In this document: piece after piece, positions 22,986 to 26,212 of the stretch
How positions within the stretch are numbered: the stretch's first letter is position 1
Layout of the letters: every line of letters starts with the position of its first letter
Source: Acidobacteriota bacterium
Lineage (GTDB): Bacteria; Acidobacteriota; Vicinamibacteria; Vicinamibacterales; JAKQTR01
Reading direction: 5' to 3'
Length of the DNA stretch: 26,212 nucleotides
Assembly (NCBI GenBank): GCA_026393735.1
Contig: JAPKZP010000066.1
Span: forward strand, 1-26,212
Notes under the pieces: generated by a model
Told to the model about the DNA's origin: nothing
Database searches by the model: none
The model's input: only the letters and a program-made list of their open reading frames with translations
Program-made: the position numbers and the translations under genes

Positions 22986-24251
22986 ATGCTGGCGACTGGT
23001 GAACACCCTGTGATGTCCTCGCCCTTCGCGTTCCGGGTCCTGCACACCGACGGCGCCGCGCGCCGCGGCGAGATGACGACTGCCCACGGGGTCGTGCAGA
23101 CGCCGGCCTTCATGCCGGTCGGCACGCGCGGCGCGGTCAAGGGCATGACGGTTCGCGATCTCGAGGACGTGGGCGCCGAGATCATCCTGGGCAACACCTA
23201 CCACCTGTGGCTGCGGCCGGGCGATCACCTGATCGCGCGGCAGGGCGGCCTGCACCGGTTCATCGGCTGGGAGCGCCCCATCCTGACCGACAGCGGCGGC
23301 TTCCAGGCGTTCAGCCTCGGCGCGCGGCGCGTCATCACCGAAGATGGAATCAGTTTCCGGTCGCATCTGGACGGCAGCGCCCATATGCTCACGCCCGAGG
23401 GCGCCACGGACATTCAGGCGCGGCTTGGGCCGGACATCGCGATGGTCCTCGACGAATGCCTCGCGCAGCCGGCCACGGAGGCGGCGGTTCGTGAGTCGAC
23501 CGAACGGTCCGCTCGCTGGGCGCGTCGCTGCCGGGACCGATTCCTGCAGGTGCTGGACCACAGACAGGTGCCTGGCACCTTTGAGCTGGATCCCGACCGC
23601 GGCGTCATGTCGGACGAGCTCGGCGAAGCGGTGCCTGGCACCTCCGTCCCGGTCGTGACCAACCCCGGCCAGGCGCAGTTCGGCATCATCCAGGGGGGCA
23701 CGGTGCCCGCGCTGCGGGATCTGAGCGTGGCACGCACGCTCGACATCGGCTTCGAGGCGTACGCCATTGGCGGCTTGAGCGTGGGTGAGCCTGCCGACGT
23801 CATGTACGCCGTCGTCGCACACACGGCGCCGCTCCTGCCGGCGGATCGGCCGCGCTACCTGATGGGTGTCGGGACACCGCTCGACATCGTCGAAGCGGTC
23901 TCGCGGGGTGTGGACCTCTTCGACTGCGTGATGCCCACGCGCAACGCCCGCAACGGGCAGCTCTTCACGAGCGAGGGCCGCCTGACGATCAAGAACGCGC
24001 GGTTCGCCGAGGACCCCCGGCCCCTCGACCCGGCGTGTGACTGCTATACCTGCCGCTGTTTTTCCCGTGCGTATCTTCGCCACCTCTTCGTGTCGGGCGA
24101 GATCACAGCGGCGGTGCTGAACACGGTCCACAACGTGAGCTTCTACCTTGACACGATGGCCCGGGTACGGGAGGCTATAGTGTTCGGTACGCTCGAAAGA
24201 TTGCGCGTAACACTACAATCAACCTTTTCCCGCCCGTTGTGTGACTCATGA
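22986..24251 (+). CDS. tgt: Queuine tRNA-ribosyltransferase (tRNA-guanine transglycosylase) with an in-frame insertion
   Basis: The product is 421 aa from the ATG at 22986 (an ATG at 23013, MSSPFAFRVLHTDG, is an equally plausible start giving 412); typical bacterial Tgt is about 375. It exchanges guanine 34 for preQ1 in GUN-anticodon tRNAs. Family blocks are intact: TPAFMPVGTRGAVKGM, LGNTYHLWLRPGD, the catalytic Asp in LTDSGGFQAFSLGA, FGIIQGG, AIGGLSVGEP, the second Asp in DLFDCVMPTRNARNGQLF, and the zinc site CDCYTCRCFSRAYLRHLF. Between RCRDRFLQ (residue 188) and GQAQFGIIQGG (228) there are about 38 extra residues, bounded by two VPGT units encoded by palindromic repeats. The TGA overlaps the yajC ATG. 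Function is probably retained because all motifs survive. Confidence 0.94.
   Translation: MLATGEHPVMSSPFAFRVLHTDGAARRGEMTTAHGVVQTPAFMPVGTRGAVKGMTVRDLEDVGAEIILGNTYHLWLRPGDHLIARQGGLHRFIGWERPILTDSGGFQAFSLGARRVITEDGISFRSHLDGSAHMLTPEGATDIQARLGPDIAMVLDECLAQPATEAAVRESTERSARWARRCRDRFLQVLDHRQVPGTFELDPDRGVMSDELGEAVPGTSVPVVTNPGQAQFGIIQGGTVPALRDLSVARTLDIGFEAYAIGGLSVGEPADVMYAVVAHTAPLLPADRPRYLMGVGTPLDIVEAVSRGVDLFDCVMPTRNARNGQLFTSEGRLTIKNARFAEDPRPLDPACDCYTCRCFSRAYLRHLFVSGEITAAVLNTVHNVSFYLDTMARVREAIVFGTLERLRVTLQSTFSRPLCDS
23566..23580. repeat. Palindromic repeat in tgt, copy 1
   Basis: AGGTGCC-T-GGCACCT is a perfect 7-bp inverted repeat around one central base. It encodes VPGT in the tgt frame (residues 195-198) at the N-terminal side of the insertion. 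Confidence 0.7.
23630..23643. repeat. Palindromic repeat in tgt, copy 2
   Basis: GGTGCC-T-GGCACC plus a T, the same core as copy 1, again encoding VPGT (residues 216-219). The cores are exactly 63 nt apart, so the phase relative to the frame is kept. Confidence 0.7.
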
Positions 24252-24604
24252 CGCAGACAGGGTTTTCCGATCTGGGCCTGGTGCTGGCCATGGCGGCACC
24301 GGCCGACAGCGGCGCCAACCCGTGGGTGCAGCTGATCCCATTCGCCCTCGTGCTGGCGATCTTCTACTTCCTGATCCTGCTGCCCATGCAGCGGAAGCAG
24401 AAGAAGGTGCAGCAGTTCATCGAGGCCCTGAAGGTCGGCGATCGCGTCGTCACCACCAGCGGCATCTACGGACAGATCACCAAGCTCACCGAGAAGAGCG
24501 TGCAACTGCAGATTGCGGACAAGGTCCGCATTGAAGTGGCCAAAGCGGCGGTGGGGGGCTACCAGGGACAGGAGCCCGTCGCGCCCGACACAGTGAATCA
24601 GTAA
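24248..24604 (+). CDS. yajC: Preprotein translocase accessory subunit YajC
   Basis: The product is 118 aa, normal for YajC, a single-pass inner-membrane protein associated with SecDF-SecYEG. The ATG at 24248 overlaps the tgt stop. A polar N-terminus precedes one membrane helix (~28-47: WVQLIPFALVLAIFYFLILL), then the canonical PMQRKQKKVQQF (47-58) and LKVGDRVVTTSGIYGQITKL (61-80). A short acidic/Pro tail ends the protein. The order tgt-yajC-secD-secF is widely conserved in bacteria, which supports all four calls. secD starts 4 nt after the stop. Confidence 0.95.
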   Translation: MTQTGFSDLGLVLAMAAPADSGANPWVQLIPFALVLAIFYFLILLPMQRKQKKVQQFIEALKVGDRVVTTSGIYGQITKLTEKSVQLQIADKVRIEVAKAAVGGYQGQEPVAPDTVNQ

Positions 24605-24608
24605 GCCT

Positions 24609-26171
24609 ATGAAGAACTTGCGCTGGAGGGTGCTGACCATCCTCGTGGTCGTGGGGCTGGCCGTTTGGGCCCTGTATCCGCCCGAGCAGAAGATCAAGCT
24701 CGGTCTGGACCTCAAGGGCGGCGTTCACCTGGTGCTGCGGGTGCAGACCGATGACGCCCTGCGCCTCGACACCGAGACCACCGTCGAACAGCCGCGGGAC
24801 GCCATCGACACCAAGGGCCTGACCGGGGTGACGTTGAACGCGACGAGCCCGACGCAGTTCAAAGTCGAGGGCGTGCCCCAGGCCCAGGACGCCGCGTTCC
24901 GCGAGGCGGCCAACGAGGTGCAGGCCACGTTCAACCGTGAGTCTGGCGCGAACGGGACCTACACATTCGAGATGAAGCCGAACATCGCGGTCCAGCTCCG
25001 CGAGGACGCGGTGACGCAGGCGCTGCAGACCATCGACCGCCGCGTCAACGAGCTCGGCGTCGCCGAGCCCGTGATCACCCGCAGCGGGTCGTCGAACGAC
25101 CAGATCATCGTGGAGCTGCCCGGCGTGAAGGAAGTCGCGCGTGCGAAGGAAATCATCCGCTCGACCGCGCTCCTCGAACTGAAGCTCGTCGAAGACGGGC
25201 CGGCCAGCACCAAAGAGGCGCTCCTCCAGTCGCGCAATGGCACGCTGCCGAACAACATGGACGTGGTGCCCGGGGCCGCCGACGTGACCCGCGGGGGCGA
25301 TCGCGTCGAGACCGTCTACTACCTCGTGCGCAAGACCGCGGTGGTCACGGGGCGCGATCTGCGCAATGCCAAGCCGTCGCTCGACGAGGTGAACCGGCCG
25401 GCGGTCAGCTTCTCGCTGAACCAGGACGGCGCGCGCAAGTTCAGCAAGGCGACCGGCGAGAACATCGGCCGCCGCCTCGCGATCGTCCTCGACGGGCGGG
25501 TGCAGTCGGCGCCGGTCATCGAGGGGCGTATCAGCGACGAGGGGCGCATCTCGGGCACCTTCACGGCCCAGGAGACGCAGGACCTCTCGCTCGTGCTGCG
25601 GTCGGGCGCGCTGCCGGCGACGCTGACCTACCTCGAAGAGAACACCGTCGGACCGTCGCTCGGAGCCGACTCGATCCGCTCCGGGATCATCGCCTCGGTG
25701 GTGGGCCTGCTGGCCGTCCTCCTCTTCATGCTCGTCTACTACCATCTGTCCGGCATCAACGCGGTCGTCGCGCTCCTCTTCAATCTGATCATCCTGCTGG
25801 GACTCATGTCCTACATCGGGGCCACGATGACCCTGCCGGGCATCGCGGGATTCGTCCTGACGATGGGCATCGGCGTCGACTCGAACGTGCTGATCTTCGA
25901 GCGCATCAAGGAAGAGTTGGCCGCGCAGCGCGGTGTCCGCCAGGCGATCGACGCCGGGTTCAGCCGCGTGTTCCTCACGCTGATGGACACGCACATCGCG
26001 TCGCTGATTTCGGCGGCGTTCCTGTTCCAGTTCGGCACGGGCCCGATCCGCGGCTTCGCCACGACGCTGTCGATCGGCCTCCTCTCCAACCTGTTCACCG
26101 CGACGTTCGTCTCGAAGACGATCTTCGAGATGGTCTTGTCGGGCCGAAAGGTCCAGACGCTGAGCATCTAG
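24609..26171 (+). CDS. secD: Protein translocase subunit SecD
   Basis: The product is 520 aa, normal for a SecD separate from SecF. SecDF uses the proton gradient to pull exported proteins out of SecYEG on the periplasmic side. The ATG at 24609 gives a first membrane helix at ~7-23. Then come the family block KLGLDLKGGVHLVLRV (30-45), the periplasmic P1 domain (TIDRRVNELGVAEPVITR, QIIVELPGV), VVTGRDLRNAKPSLDE, and AIVLDGRVQSAPVIEGRIS. A cluster of five C-terminal helices starts with SLGADSIRSGIIASVVGLL and includes GIGVDSNVLIFERIKEEL, the D4 signature. A SecF start follows 18 nt after the stop. No strong ribosome binding site is visible. Confidence 0.96.
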   Translation: MKNLRWRVLTILVVVGLAVWALYPPEQKIKLGLDLKGGVHLVLRVQTDDALRLDTETTVEQPRDAIDTKGLTGVTLNATSPTQFKVEGVPQAQDAAFREAANEVQATFNRESGANGTYTFEMKPNIAVQLREDAVTQALQTIDRRVNELGVAEPVITRSGSSNDQIIVELPGVKEVARAKEIIRSTALLELKLVEDGPASTKEALLQSRNGTLPNNMDVVPGAADVTRGGDRVETVYYLVRKTAVVTGRDLRNAKPSLDEVNRPAVSFSLNQDGARKFSKATGENIGRRLAIVLDGRVQSAPVIEGRISDEGRISGTFTAQETQDLSLVLRSGALPATLTYLEENTVGPSLGADSIRSGIIASVVGLLAVLLFMLVYYHLSGINAVVALLFNLIILLGLMSYIGATMTLPGIAGFVLTMGIGVDSNVLIFERIKEELAAQRGVRQAIDAGFSRVFLTLMDTHIASLISAAFLFQFGTGPIRGFATTLSIGLLSNLFTATFVSKTIFEMVLSGRKVQTLSI

Positions 26172-26189
26172 CGACCGACGGCTGGCACC

Positions 26190-26212
26190 ATGCAGATTTT
26201 CAAGCATCCCAA
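26190..26212 (+). CDS. secF: Start of SecF, cut by window edge
   Basis: ATG at 26190 opens a frame beginning MQIFKHP, typical of the first residues of SecF, and it directly follows secD as expected. Only seven full codons are visible, so the assignment rests mainly on position. Confidence 0.7.

Noticed and set aside
24148..24219. TTGACA at 24148 with TATAGT at 24176, and TACAAT at 24214, as promoters for yajC-secDF
   Set aside because: The TTGACA to TATAGT spacing is 22 nt, too long, and TTGACA is coding sequence of tgt. TACAAT has no -35 at the right distance. An internal promoter is possible but not supported.

Overview
The window is high-GC, densely packed DNA from a diderm (outer-membrane) bacterium. 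Gene content and protein style suggest an Acidobacteriota lineage, possibly Vicinamibacteria-like. This is inference: no rRNA or other firm marker is present. Support comes from LptD (outer membrane), separate SecD and SecF, a secreted HEAT-cyclophilin, and an unnamed secreted domain that I associate with acidobacterial genomes.

Layout. 1-3137 (+): the 3' part of an RlmI-like rRNA methyltransferase, then tex. 3154-3744 (-): a small secreted protein of unknown role. 3846-5860 (+): an M20 metallopeptidase and an HtpX-like membrane protease. 5871-15566 (-): a long co-directional series, read in transcription order as accD, folC, lptD, rfbB, an rmd-like gene, an SDR, a two-domain prenol kinase and a UbiA-type prenyltransferase. 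The last three are joined by 4-nt stop/start overlaps. 15627-16265 (-): a deoxynucleoside kinase, divergent from 16380-19636 (+), a MenC/NSAR-type enolase-superfamily enzyme overlapping a secreted HEAT-repeat/cyclophilin protein. 19637-20148: no long gene, but two tandem transcription units on the minus strand encode the same 17-residue Lys/Ala peptide. 20149-22874 (-): ddl followed by an overlapping TPR gene. 22986-26212 (+): tgt, yajC, secD and the start of secF, the usual protein-export order.

The most unusual content is the pair of 17-aa genes. They encode identical peptides that differ only by three synonymous changes. Each is followed by an intrinsic terminator. The upstream copy has a consensus -35, a strong Shine-Dalgarno sequence and a structured leader. 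Next is the SDR / prenol kinase-prenyl phosphate kinase / UbiA cassette, which looks like isoprenoid-alcohol salvage feeding a prenyltransferase. tgt carries an in-frame insertion bounded by palindromic repeats, and another partial copy lies just upstream. accD appears to lack about 30 normally conserved residues, and the LptD signal peptide is out of frame with the mature protein.

Several genes have a TATAAT-like -10 hexamer exactly 6 nt before the start codon (3744-, 16380+, 22874-) or 8-9 nt before it (15566-, 16265-). This suggests leaderless or near-leaderless mRNAs are common here. No tRNA, rRNA, CRISPR array, insertion sequence or prophage was seen.
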